DNA from: an uncultured Prevotellaceae bacterium
GTDB taxonomy: Bacteria; Bacteroidota; Bacteroidia; Bacteroidales; Bacteroidaceae
Reading direction: 5' to 3'
DNA length: 64,000 nucleotides
Assembly: GCA_902771785.1 (NCBI GenBank)
Contig: CACXYH010000003.1
Location: 1-64,000, forward strand
This document shows positions 44,774 through 54,432 of the stretch, one piece after another. Under the pieces are notes generated by a model that did no database searches, was not told the origin of the DNA, and saw only the letters and a program-made list of their open reading frames with translations. A program made the position numbers and the translations under genes. Within the stretch, counting starts at the first letter, position 1, and each line of letters begins with the position of its first letter.

Positions 44774-47419
44774 TTAAATCATTTCAATCTTCGACGTCTC
44801 AATCCATCCACGCTTGCCGTCGGCAACGCGAATCTCCTTCCAGTCGTCCATCGACGAGTCGGTAATCACCACCTTCGTGCCTTCATGGAGCACAAAGAGG
44901 TCGGTGCCGTTCTCGGCAGGCGTGCTCTTGATGCTGACTGCCGAGCTCATGATAATGGCGCCACGACGCTCGGAAATGTAGCTCTTCTGCTGATAGGCAA
45001 AGAGATTCGAAATCAGGAACACCACAACCATGAGCACAGCGCCATAGAAACCCACCTTGCGCATCCAGAGCGGAGACGAGAAGAGATAGGCCAGAGCCAG
45101 GACAATGGCCAAAGCCAGGGTGATAAGTGCCAGGCGTGCCCAGCCGTCGACGCTGTTCAGATTGACGAGCGAGTGATACCACGTGACGAAGAACATCTCG
45201 CTTTCGGGCACAATCTTGTCGACGGTCTTCGAGCGAGCCATCTGCAAGTTGAACTTCACATCGCCATCGGCAGGCGCCAGGAGCAGAGCACGCTCATAGT
45301 TCAGGATGGCATGAGTGAAGTCTTCAATACGATAATAAGCATTGCCCAAGTTATAGTAGACGTCGGCATGCTTGCCTTCCTTGAGCAGAGCCTCATAGCT
45401 ACTGATGGCACGTTGGTAGTTGCCTTGGGCATAGGCACTATCGGCTTCGGCCTTCGTAACGGCCCCTGCCACAGCAGGCATGAGCAGCAACAGCAGCACG
45501 AGGCCGGCCTTTGCTGATGTTCCCTTGTTCTTTTTCGAGCGTTTCATCACACTTTCTATGTTCTCAATGGCTGTCATTGCCGTAGTATATACCTTATTCA
45601 TGTTTCCTTTTGCATCGCCAGGGGCATAGCGTTCGAACTCACACTCATTGAGCGCCTCGGTGAACTGTGCGATGGTGGCATCGTCGACGTTACGTTCCGA
45701 CAGGCGTTCACGAATGTTGTCCTGCGACAACTGTGCTACGGGAATGTTCAGCTTGTCGCCAACGTAGCCCCACAACGCACGCAGCACCTCGTCGTAGAAC
45801 TCGCCTGAACGGTTCTCCTGCATCAGATGCGCAGCTTTCTTCAAGCGCTTCGTCGCAACCTTATTGGCCTTTCCGGCACGCATCTTCACAATGTCGGCAT
45901 TCTCGATGGCACGCTGACGGAAGATGACGAAGAGCGAAATAAACCCTCCCAGCAGTAGGGCAATGGCGATAGCATACCAACGGCTACCGAAGAAGAAGTC
46001 GCCATCGGCCTGCAACTCGACATCTCCCTGCTTTATGTAGCGTATGTCCTTAGCCAGCAACTGAACGTCTTCCTGGCCGGAGAAGTCCTGAACTGACGAG
46101 CTTCCACCCTCGCCTTTGGCCACCGACAGGTGGAATGGCTCCGTTTCGAGCGTCTTGTATTGCTTCGTGGCAGTGTCGAAGTAGGTGAACTTAATAGCTG
46201 GGATATCGAACTCTCCCTGATGGCGAGGCACGGCAAGGTAGTCGTAGACCATACTTCCCTCGACACCATTCACGGTGAGACGGGTTTTGTCTGCCACCTT
46301 CGGGTCGTAGCAGTCGAAGTCCTTAGGGAATTCAACCACCGGCTCCTTAATCAGTTTCAGGTTGCCCACACCGTTCACCGTTACTTGAAGCGTTATGGGG
46401 TCGTTGGCCTTCACTTCGCTCTTGTCGAGCTTAGCACTGATGTTGAACGAACCAACGCCGCCCGAGAAGCCAGCCGGACGCTGCGGAAGCGGGTCGACCG
46501 TAATCTCAATGCCTGGTGCCTGGATTTGTTTCTTCACCTCTACATAGCCCGAACCGCCATTGAAGAAGGCCTCAAAGGGGTCTACGCTACGGTCGCGCTG
46601 AACCACAATACCGTTGAAGGTGATGCTGGGAATCTGAAGTTTGCCCGTCAGCTGAGGAAACAACACATACTGACTCCAGGTAACTGTCCTGTAGGGGCGG
46701 CCGTTCAGCTGCTCAATTTTGAAGCTCCGCTGCTGTGGCAAGGGGATTTCCTGCGTGTGGAAACCTTTCAGGTCTGGCATCTTCGGGTCTAACTGGGTCA
46801 AGTCGACCAACGTGTAAACCTTATAGGTCAGCAACACCGGCTCTTGCTCATAGACGCGCCTCTTGCTGGCGCTGACACGTATGAACAGGTCACTTCCCGA
46901 TATCTGCGTGCCGGCATCTCTGGGCTGCATGCTTCCTTGGCTCTGTCCACCGCCGCGCGAGTGGCCACCCCCACCCTGCTGAGCAGTGCCCGACACCTGT
47001 ATCTTCACCGCGTTCGATGCAATTTTATTGCCTTCGGCTGTGACATGGGCGGCAGGTATGGTAAACGTACCATTCTTCACGGCACTTAGAATATAGGTAA
47101 AGGTGACCGACGACGACTGCGAAGTCTTGCCGTTTATCATCTGGAAGCTCGACTGTCGCGACGTGCTTGGCCCCATGAGAACCTCAAAGGCATCGGGTAT
47201 CTGGCCTGTTCTGAAGTCATTCTCTATATCCTGGGTGTTGACTGTATAGGTAAGTCTGAACTGCTCGCCCACAGCCACCTGCTGCGGAGCCCGCGCTGTC
47301 AGCGTTTGCGCCACGGAATGGGTGAATGCGAAATGACAAATGATGAATGACAAGCATATCATCATTGTCCTTCTGTTAAGCCTAATATGTCTATACATGC
47401 TTTTATTCTTCATTATCAA
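44774..47419 (-). CDS. BatD-BatE fusion protein
   Basis: An 881-residue envelope protein. The BatD part (1 to about 610) has an N-terminal signal, Ig-like domains (LTARAPQQVAVGEQFRLTY start), a Gly-rich insert (GGGGHSRGGGQSQG near 152) and a membrane helix (about 488-508). At M625 a new signal-like segment begins (MKRSKKNKG, then LVLLLLLMPAVAGA), followed by TPR repeats (GNYQRAISSYEALLKEG; DVYYNLGNAYYRIEDF), two helices (about 775-825) and a C-terminal SH3-like domain. This second part is BatE. Bat proteins were first linked to oxygen tolerance in Bacteroides. See the findings for the fusion. Confidence 0.85.
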   Translation of the reverse strand: MIMKNKSMYRHIRLNRRTMMICLSFIICHFAFTHSVAQTLTARAPQQVAVGEQFRLTYTVNTQDIENDFRTGQIPDAFEVLMGPSTSRQSSFQMINGKTSQSSSVTFTYILSAVKNGTFTIPAAHVTAEGNKIASNAVKIQVSGTAQQGGGGHSRGGGQSQGSMQPRDAGTQISGSDLFIRVSASKRRVYEQEPVLLTYKVYTLVDLTQLDPKMPDLKGFHTQEIPLPQQRSFKIEQLNGRPYRTVTWSQYVLFPQLTGKLQIPSITFNGIVVQRDRSVDPFEAFFNGGSGYVEVKKQIQAPGIEITVDPLPQRPAGFSGGVGSFNISAKLDKSEVKANDPITLQVTVNGVGNLKLIKEPVVEFPKDFDCYDPKVADKTRLTVNGVEGSMVYDYLAVPRHQGEFDIPAIKFTYFDTATKQYKTLETEPFHLSVAKGEGGSSSVQDFSGQEDVQLLAKDIRYIKQGDVELQADGDFFFGSRWYAIAIALLLGGFISLFVIFRQRAIENADIVKMRAGKANKVATKRLKKAAHLMQENRSGEFYDEVLRALWGYVGDKLNIPVAQLSQDNIRERLSERNVDDATIAQFTEALNECEFERYAPGDAKGNMNKVYTTAMTAIENIESVMKRSKKNKGTSAKAGLVLLLLLMPAVAGAVTKAEADSAYAQGNYQRAISSYEALLKEGKHADVYYNLGNAYYRIEDFTHAILNYERALLLAPADGDVKFNLQMARSKTVDKIVPESEMFFVTWYHSLVNLNSVDGWARLALITLALAIVLALAYLFSSPLWMRKVGFYGAVLMVVVFLISNLFAYQQKSYISERRGAIIMSSAVSIKSTPAENGTDLFVLHEGTKVVITDSSMDDWKEIRVADGKRGWIETSKIEMI

Positions 47420-47461
47420 TAATCGTTTCTTAACTAATGGTAAGCTTTCCCTTCAATCAGC

Positions 47462-49150
47462 TTACCAGTTCTTCTGCAGCTGACGCCGCTGGGGTTGTTG
47501 CTGAGCCTCCTTCAGACGTTTCTGCGTCTGTTGTTCCTGGCGCATTGCGTCTTGCAGTAGCTGCTCAGCATTCTCCTTACTCATCTGGGGCTTCTGCTCC
47601 TGTGGTTTCTGCTGTTTCTTGTCTTGTTGCTGCTGTTGTTTCTCCTGCTTCTGTTGGTCTTGCTTGTCATCCTTGTCCTGTCCCTGCTGCTTTTGGTTCT
47701 GCTGCTGTTGCTTCTGCTGACGCTGGCAAAGCACCAGATTGTAGCGGGTTTCGTCGTCGTTAGGATTCAGTCGCAATGATTGCTTATATGCTTCAATAGC
47801 TTCGGCAAAGAGCTGCTTCTTCTGACAGATAACACCGATATTATGGAATGACTGCGACAGACGCAGGGGATTCTTCTCGAGACGAGCGGCTTTCTGATAT
47901 TGAACAATAGCCGACGAGTCTTTCTGTTGCATCATCAGGGCATTGCCTAAGTTATAAGCTGCCTGCGGATTAAGCGAATCTTTAGCCACAGCTTTGCTGT
48001 AAGCCACTTCTGCTTTCACGTAGTCGCCTGCCCTATAGAGCTTGTTGCCGTTTCTGATATACTGCCGTGCGTCTTGAGCCGATGCCGAAAGTGCAAACAT
48101 CAAGACAAGCAAAGCGGTCCCTTGCTTCTTATTACCAAAAAGCGACAGGTTCTTTAGGAGCGGATTCTTACGGTCGAAAACACATATCTCAATCAGCAAC
48201 AGCAGCAGAGCAAGTATGCCAACAGCCTGGAACTGCTCGTCGTAGTCGCTATAGATAGTACTTTCAGTCTCACGCTTCTCAAGCTTGTCAAGCTCTTCGT
48301 CAAGCTGACGCTGAGCACTCGAATTGTTCTCTACATGAATATAGGCACCGCCACCAGCTTGCGCCACTTCACGGCACATCTGTTCATTGAGAGCCGACAT
48401 TACGACCTCTCCCGTATTGTCGCGCATATAGTCACCCGTTCCTGGAACAGGGATAGGACTTCCCTTAACAGAGCCAACACCCAGTACATACACGCGCATT
48501 CCCAGCTTTTTGGCCTCCTCAGCAGCTTCGGTGGCACCTCCTTCGTGGTCTTCACCATCGGTGATGATGATGATTGCCTTGCCGATATTTTCTTCTGGAG
48601 TAAAACTATGGGTTGCCATACTTATGGCTGTGGCTATATCAGTACCTTGCGTCTGAATCATCGACGGATCAATGCTGCTTAGGAACATCTTGGCCGAAAC
48701 GTAGTCGCTGGTAATTGGCAGCTGCACAAAAGCATCGCCAGCAAATACGATGAGACCTATTTTGTCGTTCGTGAAGTTGTCGACCAAGTTCTCGACCATC
48801 ATTTTCGAACGTTCCAGACGACTTGGAACAACATCTTCTGCAAGCATAGAGTTGCTGATGTCCATAGCTATAATGGTTTCTATACCTGTACGCTTCTCAT
48901 GACTGATACGAGTCCCCATCTGTGGACGGGCAAGCATGACAATCATTAACGTCAGAGCAGCCTCGAGAAGCCAGAACTTTACAGAAGGACGCCAACGCGA
49001 CACGTCGGGCATCAGCTCCTTCAGCAAATTCGGATCGCCAAACTTGCGCAAACGCTTCTTCTGATTGCGATAGGAATAGAACCTGATAAGTGCCAATATG
49101 GGTACAAGCACTAAAAGGTACAAATATGCAGGGTCTTCAAATCTAAACAT
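47462..49150 (-). CDS. BatB-BatC fusion protein
   Basis: A 562-residue protein. The BatB part (1 to about 335) has a membrane helix near the start (AYLYLLVLVPILALIRFY), a second at about 55-72, a von Willebrand A domain with the MIDAS motif DISNSMLAED (near 93) and a closing helix (about 312-330). An internal signal-like segment (GTALLVLMFALSASAQ, ending at residue 359) opens the BatC part: TPR repeats (GDYVKAEVAYSKAVAKD; NPQAAYNLGNALMMQQKD; EAIEAYKQSLRLNPND) and a Gln/Lys-rich tail (about 475-562). The ATG at 49150 follows the batA stop by 10 nt. Confidence 0.87.
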   Translation of the reverse strand: MFRFEDPAYLYLLVLVPILALIRFYSYRNQKKRLRKFGDPNLLKELMPDVSRWRPSVKFWLLEAALTLMIVMLARPQMGTRISHEKRTGIETIIAMDISNSMLAEDVVPSRLERSKMMVENLVDNFTNDKIGLIVFAGDAFVQLPITSDYVSAKMFLSSIDPSMIQTQGTDIATAISMATHSFTPEENIGKAIIIITDGEDHEGGATEAAEEAKKLGMRVYVLGVGSVKGSPIPVPGTGDYMRDNTGEVVMSALNEQMCREVAQAGGGAYIHVENNSSAQRQLDEELDKLEKRETESTIYSDYDEQFQAVGILALLLLLIEICVFDRKNPLLKNLSLFGNKKQGTALLVLMFALSASAQDARQYIRNGNKLYRAGDYVKAEVAYSKAVAKDSLNPQAAYNLGNALMMQQKDSSAIVQYQKAARLEKNPLRLSQSFHNIGVICQKKQLFAEAIEAYKQSLRLNPNDDETRYNLVLCQRQQKQQQQNQKQQGQDKDDKQDQQKQEKQQQQQDKKQQKPQEQKPQMSKENAEQLLQDAMRQEQQTQKRLKEAQQQPQRRQLQKNW

Positions 49151-49160
49151 CTTCTTATTC

Positions 49161-50180
49161 TTAGGGTATTCTGCGGAATATAGTAATGCGTAATAGAATC
49201 TCAAGGAGCAAAGCCAGTACAGCGCCCAAGGCAAATGGCTGATAAGCCTCGTAGCGACGACTGAACTGCTTAACGTTCAGCTTTGACTTCTCCAGTTTGT
49301 CGATTTCCTGATAGATATCATGCAGCTCTTTCGCATTGGTTGCACGATAGAACTTTCCATCGGTAGTAGCCGAGATGCTACTCAGGGTATTGGTGTCTAT
49401 CTCCACAGGCACTTGAATATACTCAATGCCTCCACCCGGCAACGGATAAGGATAGGGAGCCGTTCCGTTGGTGCCAACACCAATAGTGTAGACGCGGATG
49501 CCTAAGCTCTTGGCTATCTCTGCAGCTGTCATAGGCGATATGTCGCCACGATTGTTGGAACCATCAGTAAGCAATATCACTACCTTACTCTTTGCTTTGG
49601 AGTCTTTCAGCCTGCTGACGGCATTTGCAAGTCCCATGCCGATAGCAGTTCCATCCTCGATAAGTCCACGAGCAGCAATATCTGTACGCACATTTTGCAA
49701 CAAGGACAATAATGAAGAGTGGTCTGTGGTCATAGGACACTGGGTGAAAGACTCTCCTGCGAATATTGTCAGTCCGATATTATCATTAGGACGTCCAGCA
49801 ACAAATTCGGCAGCAACAGCCTTGGCGGCATCCAGTCGGTTTTTTATGTCGCGCCGGTTATCTTTCAGGTCCTCAGCAAGCATTGAGGTTGAAACGTCCA
49901 TGGATAACATGATGTCAATACCTTCTACCGTTTGGTTCTTCCATGAGTTCTGTGTCTGAGGACGTGCCAGCACCAGTACCAACAGCGTGAAGGCAATGAG
50001 CCGAAGGACAAGTTGAAGAGGCATTAGCATAACCCGCCAGCTGCGAGGAGCGTAACGGAACGCAAATGTATCGGCCATACGAATTGTTGGCTCTGTCTTT
50101 TTCCTATACATCACATACCATAATATATATGGTATAATGAGTAACAGCAGAAACAAATATTCTTTATTAGCAAATTCCAT
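49161..50180 (-). CDS. batA: BatA, membrane-anchored VWA protein
   Basis: A 339-residue protein with N-terminal membrane helices (about 8-24 and 55-75), a von Willebrand A domain with MIDAS DVSTSMLAED (near 94) and TDGSNNRGDISPM (near 205), and a C-terminal helix (about 312-332). It pairs with the BatB part of the next gene, to which it is closely related in sequence and layout. VWA domains bind partner proteins through a metal ion, here on the periplasmic side. Confidence 0.9.
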   Translation of the reverse strand: MEFANKEYLFLLLLIIPYILWYVMYRKKTEPTIRMADTFAFRYAPRSWRVMLMPLQLVLRLIAFTLLVLVLARPQTQNSWKNQTVEGIDIMLSMDVSTSMLAEDLKDNRRDIKNRLDAAKAVAAEFVAGRPNDNIGLTIFAGESFTQCPMTTDHSSLLSLLQNVRTDIAARGLIEDGTAIGMGLANAVSRLKDSKAKSKVVILLTDGSNNRGDISPMTAAEIAKSLGIRVYTIGVGTNGTAPYPYPLPGGGIEYIQVPVEIDTNTLSSISATTDGKFYRATNAKELHDIYQEIDKLEKSKLNVKQFSRRYEAYQPFALGAVLALLLEILLRITIFRRIP

Positions 50181-50193
50181 GCTTGTCCTTTCT

Positions 50194-51264
50194 TTAAATA
50201 AGAAGTTGATAAACGCTGTAGACTATATATGCCAGCATGCCGACACAAGCAACCGATATAGCAATGATTACACTCTTCAGTACTCGACGTTCCTTCTGCG
50301 AGCGTTGCTCCTCTTCGGTAAGTACCGGCTTCTGTGGCTCATCTTGTTGCTGGACCTCAACTTTCGTTTTGTTGATGAAGTCGATGGCATTCACCAAGTT
50401 TGCATCATTCTCATTGATTAGTGTCGAGTATTTGGCAAACTTCACTAAGTCGGCAGTAGTGAACAGCTGGCGTAGTTCCTCGAGCGACTGTTGGTCGCCG
50501 TGTCGTGTCAAATTGTCGATGATTTCGGAACTTGTCATTTCCATAGCTGAGAACCCATAACGCTCCTCAATGTAACGACGCAGGGTATCGGTAAGCTTGG
50601 TGTAGTATTCCTTCGAGTCTTCGGCAATCACCATCTTTTCTGCTTTAATCTGTTCAATCTCCTTCATTGCACGCTGATGAGGTAGCAGACGTTTTACCAA
50701 CTTGATGGTTTTGATAATAGGTTTATTGTCACGTAAACGCAGATAGAGGTAATAGCCTATTGCCATCAGAAGTAGCATAGCTACACTAAGCCAGAAAGAC
50801 AAGCTCCAATCACTCCAAAGGAACGGATTGTCTTGAGCGTCCTTAGGAGGATAGAAGTTTTCAGGATGTAGCGTGTCTACTTCAACCGTAAGAACTTTCA
50901 ATGCCAGACTCTTGCTTTCGTATGGCTTTCCATCTACATTCACGACAAAAGGAGGCAGATAGTAGAGTGTGTCATCGAAAGAGGTCAATGTGTATATCAC
51001 GGAACGCTTGATATAACCATTCTCAATGCTACGAGCTCCTTGGTCCATGCTTGCTATGACCTCTATGCCAGGAATTAGTTGCTGAGTAGGCTGATAGACA
51101 GGGAATACTGCCGTTGAACCCTCCTTCATGGTGGCGTCCACGGTTACATGTACCTGTTGTCCAACCAGCATCTCGATGGAGTCAATCCTCGCCTCGACAG
51201 TTACTTGAGCTGACAAAGGTAAAGAAATGAATATCAATGCGATTATGTGTAAATACTTTCTCAT
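50194..51264 (-). CDS. Membrane protein of the moxR-bat cluster
   Basis: A 356-residue protein with a signal peptide (1-19, ending LSAQ), a periplasmic beta-rich domain (about 20-150) that resembles the start of BatD, a membrane helix (about 158-176), a cytoplasmic helical part with charged runs (about 180-325) and a second helix near the C-terminus (about 330-352). It lies between DUF58 and batA, with gaps of 3 and 13 nt. No characterised function is known to me; the place fits a partner of the MoxR-Bat system. Confidence 0.75.
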   Translation of the reverse strand: MRKYLHIIALIFISLPLSAQVTVEARIDSIEMLVGQQVHVTVDATMKEGSTAVFPVYQPTQQLIPGIEVIASMDQGARSIENGYIKRSVIYTLTSFDDTLYYLPPFVVNVDGKPYESKSLALKVLTVEVDTLHPENFYPPKDAQDNPFLWSDWSLSFWLSVAMLLLMAIGYYLYLRLRDNKPIIKTIKLVKRLLPHQRAMKEIEQIKAEKMVIAEDSKEYYTKLTDTLRRYIEERYGFSAMEMTSSEIIDNLTRHGDQQSLEELRQLFTTADLVKFAKYSTLINENDANLVNAIDFINKTKVEVQQQDEPQKPVLTEEEQRSQKERRVLKSVIIAISVACVGMLAYIVYSVYQLLI

Positions 51265-51267
51265 TAC

Positions 51268-52137
51268 TTAGCCTCGTTGTTTAAATAGTCCGAGAAGTGA
51301 CTTCACGTAGTCTTCGTCTGTAGCGATACTGACGTTATCGACATTGCTTCGCGTGAATGTTTCCTTCAATTGTTTTTGCCGATTATTCCAATATTGCTTA
51401 TAGGAGTCTCTAAGCCTACGGCTACTGGTGTCTATGTATTGTTCAAAACCAGTTTCGGCATCAACGACTTTCATCAATCCTACGTCTGGCAGTTCACACG
51501 CACGTTTGTCGTAAACCTGAATGGCCACAACATCATGTTTCCTGTTGGCTATTGTCAACGTCTGCATGAAGTCTTTCCTTACGTAGAAGTCACTCAGGAT
51601 GAAAGCTGTACAGCGACGCTTTGACACGCTGGTCAGGAATTCAATAGCTTCCTGTACATCAGTATGCAGGTTTTCTGCATGGAAGTCAAGCATCTCGCGT
51701 ATAATATAAAGTATGTGTTTTCGGCCTTTCTTTGGGGGAATATACTTTTCGACCTTATCAGAAAAGAAGATAACACCTATTTTATCATTATTCTGGATAG
51801 CCGAGAACGCTAACGTAGCAGCAATCTCAGTCACCATGTCGCGCTTCATTTGCTTCTGCGTGCCGAAGTCGAGCGAGCCACTAACGTCAATGAGGAGCAT
51901 AACCGTCAGTTCGCGCTCCTCCTCAAACACCTTTACGTAAGGTTTGTTGAATCGGGCAGTCACATTCCAGTCAATATCTCTCACATCATCGCCATATTGA
52001 TATTCGCGAACCTCGGAGAATGCCATACCACGGCCTTTGAAGGCTGTATGATATTGGCCTGCAAAGATATTCGAGCTAAGACCACGTGTCTTAATCTCGA
52101 TTTTCCTGACTTTCTTGATAATATCTGATGTTTCCAT
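51268..52137 (-). CDS. DUF58-domain protein (VWA-like, MoxR partner)
   Basis: A 289-residue protein with the DUF58 core GRGMAFSEVREYQYGDDVRD and IDWNVTARFNKPYVKVFEEE (about 35-75) and the VWA-like strand MLLIDVSGSLDFG (near 82). DUF58 proteins are nearly always found next to MoxR ATPases. Its ATG overlaps the moxR stop by 1 nt (TGATG), so it is translationally coupled. Confidence 0.9.
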   Translation of the reverse strand: METSDIIKKVRKIEIKTRGLSSNIFAGQYHTAFKGRGMAFSEVREYQYGDDVRDIDWNVTARFNKPYVKVFEEERELTVMLLIDVSGSLDFGTQKQMKRDMVTEIAATLAFSAIQNNDKIGVIFFSDKVEKYIPPKKGRKHILYIIREMLDFHAENLHTDVQEAIEFLTSVSKRRCTAFILSDFYVRKDFMQTLTIANRKHDVVAIQVYDKRACELPDVGLMKVVDAETGFEQYIDTSSRRLRDSYKQYWNNRQKQLKETFTRSNVDNVSIATDEDYVKSLLGLFKQRG

Positions 52138-53132
52138 CAGGGCACTTCTACCTTATTAATAATCTTTGAAACAATTTCTTCACTCGTAACGTTCGATGCT
52201 TCTGCCTCGTAGGTAAGACCAATACGATGGCGAAGGACATCGTGAGCAACGGCGCGGACATCCTCTGGAACCACATAACCACGACGTTTAATGAAAGCAT
52301 ATGCTCGTGCTGCCTTAGCAAGGTTGATACTTGCACGAGGCGAACCACCGAATGCAATCATGTCGTTCATACCTTTCAATCCATAGCGATCTGGATAACG
52401 GGTCGCAAATACGATGTCTGCAATATATTGTTCTATCTTCTCGTCAATATATACTTCACGCACCACCTCACGGGCCTTAATGATCTCTGACGAGGTCGTT
52501 ACTGGCGTCACAGTGGGTAAAGCTTCTGCAATATTCTCACGTATTATCTTCTTTTCTTCCTCTATCGTGGGATAGCCGATGACGACCTTCAGCATGAAAC
52601 GGTCCATCTGTGCCTCTGGAAGTGGGTAGGTTCCTTCCTGCTCAATAGGGTTCTGCGTAGCCATCACCAAGAAAGGACTGGGCAAGTCGAAGGTCTCACT
52701 TCCTATGGTTACTTGTTTCTCCTGCATTGCCTCAAGCAAAGCGCTCTGCACCTTAGCTGGAGCACGGTTAATTTCGTCTGCCAATACAAAGTTTGCGAAT
52801 ACGGGGCCTTTTTTCACCAAGAACTTCTCGTCTTTTTGAGAGTATATCATCGTACCCGTCACGTCAGCAGGAAGAAGGTCTGGGGTAAACTGTATTCGAC
52901 TATATTTGGCATCTATCAACTGTGAAAGTGTTTTTATGGCTAACGTCTTGGCCAAGCCAGGCACACCTTCAAGCAGGATATTTCCATCACTTAAGAGGCC
53001 TATGAGCAAGGAGTCCACAAGATGTTTCTGACCAATAATCACACGATCCATACCCGTCACGAGATTTGTGACGAATGCGCTTTGCTGTTCAATCCGCATG
53101 TTTAGTTCACGGATATCAATATTCTCTGCCAT
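52137..53132 (-). CDS. MoxR-family AAA+ ATPase
   Basis: A 331-residue cytoplasmic ATPase. Walker A is ILLEGVPGLAKTLAIKTL (near 52), Walker B FVLADEINRAPAKVQSALL (near 115), sensor 1 in VMATQNPIEQEGTYPLPEAQ (near 150), and the arginine-finger region is near FGGSPRASINLAKAAR. The family acts as a chaperone for metal insertion or complex assembly together with VWA proteins. Here three VWA-type partners (DUF58, BatA, BatB) follow directly. Confidence 0.92.
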   Translation of the reverse strand: MAENIDIRELNMRIEQQSAFVTNLVTGMDRVIIGQKHLVDSLLIGLLSDGNILLEGVPGLAKTLAIKTLSQLIDAKYSRIQFTPDLLPADVTGTMIYSQKDEKFLVKKGPVFANFVLADEINRAPAKVQSALLEAMQEKQVTIGSETFDLPSPFLVMATQNPIEQEGTYPLPEAQMDRFMLKVVIGYPTIEEEKKIIRENIAEALPTVTPVTTSSEIIKAREVVREVYIDEKIEQYIADIVFATRYPDRYGLKGMNDMIAFGGSPRASINLAKAARAYAFIKRRGYVVPEDVRAVAHDVLRHRIGLTYEAEASNVTSEEIVSKIINKVEVP

Positions 53133-53133
53133 A

Positions 53134-54432
53134 TTAATTATTATTTATTTGTTGTTTTTTCTTGTTTACAATTTTCTTGAGCTTTAGCTTTGGAATCTTC
53201 ACCTCCAGTCCTTCCTCTAAGACTGTGTTACCTGGAAGGTCATTATATACTTCTATGTAACACTCCATCGTCTCGCCAAGAGTTCTGCGAGCAATTGTCG
53301 AAGTTTTGTCGCCCTTAAGCGTCTTGATGGTAAAGTCGGTTCCCATGATATAATATGCGCCAGTTCTAAGGCGAATATCTTTGCTATTATACTTCAAGTA
53401 TTCTTCTGAAGGAGCAGTTTCCTTTGCTGGCGCAACTTTCACAACAGGAGCAACAGTAGCGGTGTCTTTGGGAATCGCTTTTGTTGTATCTGCTTTAACC
53501 GCCGTTGCAATGGTGTCCTTTGGCCGTGTCTGAACATGTTTTACTGGCTGAACTTGTTGTATTGTATCCACCAATGGAGCCTGCTTAAAGAATGACTGGC
53601 CTACATAATAACCGCCAGCAAAGGCTAATGCAACGACTAAAAGAATACAAAACAACCACAATATCCACTTTTTGGAGGATTTTTGCTCTTCTTCAAAATC
53701 TTCTAGTTCTTCTTCATCTACAGGTTCTTCCTCTTCAGGTTCTTCTTCATCTAAAGATTCTACCTGAACTTCAGGTTCTTCGACTACAGGTTCTGCTTCG
53801 ACAACGGGTTCTTCGACAACAGGCTCCTCTTCAACAACGGGTTCCTCTTCAACAACGGGTTCCTCTTCGACTACAGGTTCCTCTTTAACAACAGGTTCCT
53901 CTTCGACAACAGGTTCCTCTTGTGCTTGTAGCAGTTCGCTGACGCTGGGAAGTTCAGCATCTATGTCTGGTTCTTCTGAAGATACTTTATCATCTATGTC
54001 AACCGTTTCCATCATAGGTGCTTCTTCGCTGGGTTCTGTTACTTCTGCTACCTTCTCTTCTTCAGAATCTGCATTGTCAGCCAATTTATTCTCAAGGTCG
54101 TCAAAATTAATATCGTCAGCCAAGATGACTGTTTCGAACTGTGAGAAAGGCTTGTTGACAAGTTCCTTCAGGAAAGTGTCAGGAGTGAAAGTCACTTTCT
54201 CGTGACTATCAATCAACACACTTTCTCCTGTATTGACATTGATGCTCTTGCGAGCTTCAACACCAATGACCTTAAACGTACCCAGTCCCTTTACTTTGAC
54301 AAGCTTATCATTCTCTATACCTTGCTGTATAATGTCAAAGATTGCCCCCACAAACATACGCGCCTCTTTAGGCGCAATAGCTTGTTTCTCAACCAAGAAG
54401 TTTGCCAGCTCTTGTAATGAAATCCTTGCCAT
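53134..54432 (-). CDS. HU-domain membrane protein with LysM-like C-terminus
   Basis: A 432-residue protein. Residues 1-95 form an HU/IHF-like domain (SLQELANFLVEKQAI, KVKGLGTFKVIGVEARKS). Residues 105-250 are very acidic and hold an EEPVV repeat (172-220). A single membrane helix (about 256-279, WILWLFCILLVVALAFAGGY) follows a KSSKK stop-transfer patch. The C-terminal part (about 345-425) resembles LysM (GDKTSTIARRTLG, then IEVYNDLPGN and LEVKIPKL). Predicted topology: HU inside, LysM outside. The ATG overlaps the preceding HU stop by 1 nt. A DNA-to-wall tether is one reading. Confidence 0.83.
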   Translation of the reverse strand: MARISLQELANFLVEKQAIAPKEARMFVGAIFDIIQQGIENDKLVKVKGLGTFKVIGVEARKSINVNTGESVLIDSHEKVTFTPDTFLKELVNKPFSQFETVILADDINFDDLENKLADNADSEEEKVAEVTEPSEEAPMMETVDIDDKVSSEEPDIDAELPSVSELLQAQEEPVVEEEPVVKEEPVVEEEPVVEEEPVVEEEPVVEEPVVEAEPVVEEPEVQVESLDEEEPEEEEPVDEEELEDFEEEQKSSKKWILWLFCILLVVALAFAGGYYVGQSFFKQAPLVDTIQQVQPVKHVQTRPKDTIATAVKADTTKAIPKDTATVAPVVKVAPAKETAPSEEYLKYNSKDIRLRTGAYYIMGTDFTIKTLKGDKTSTIARRTLGETMECYIEVYNDLPGNTVLEEGLEVKIPKLKLKKIVNKKKQQINNN

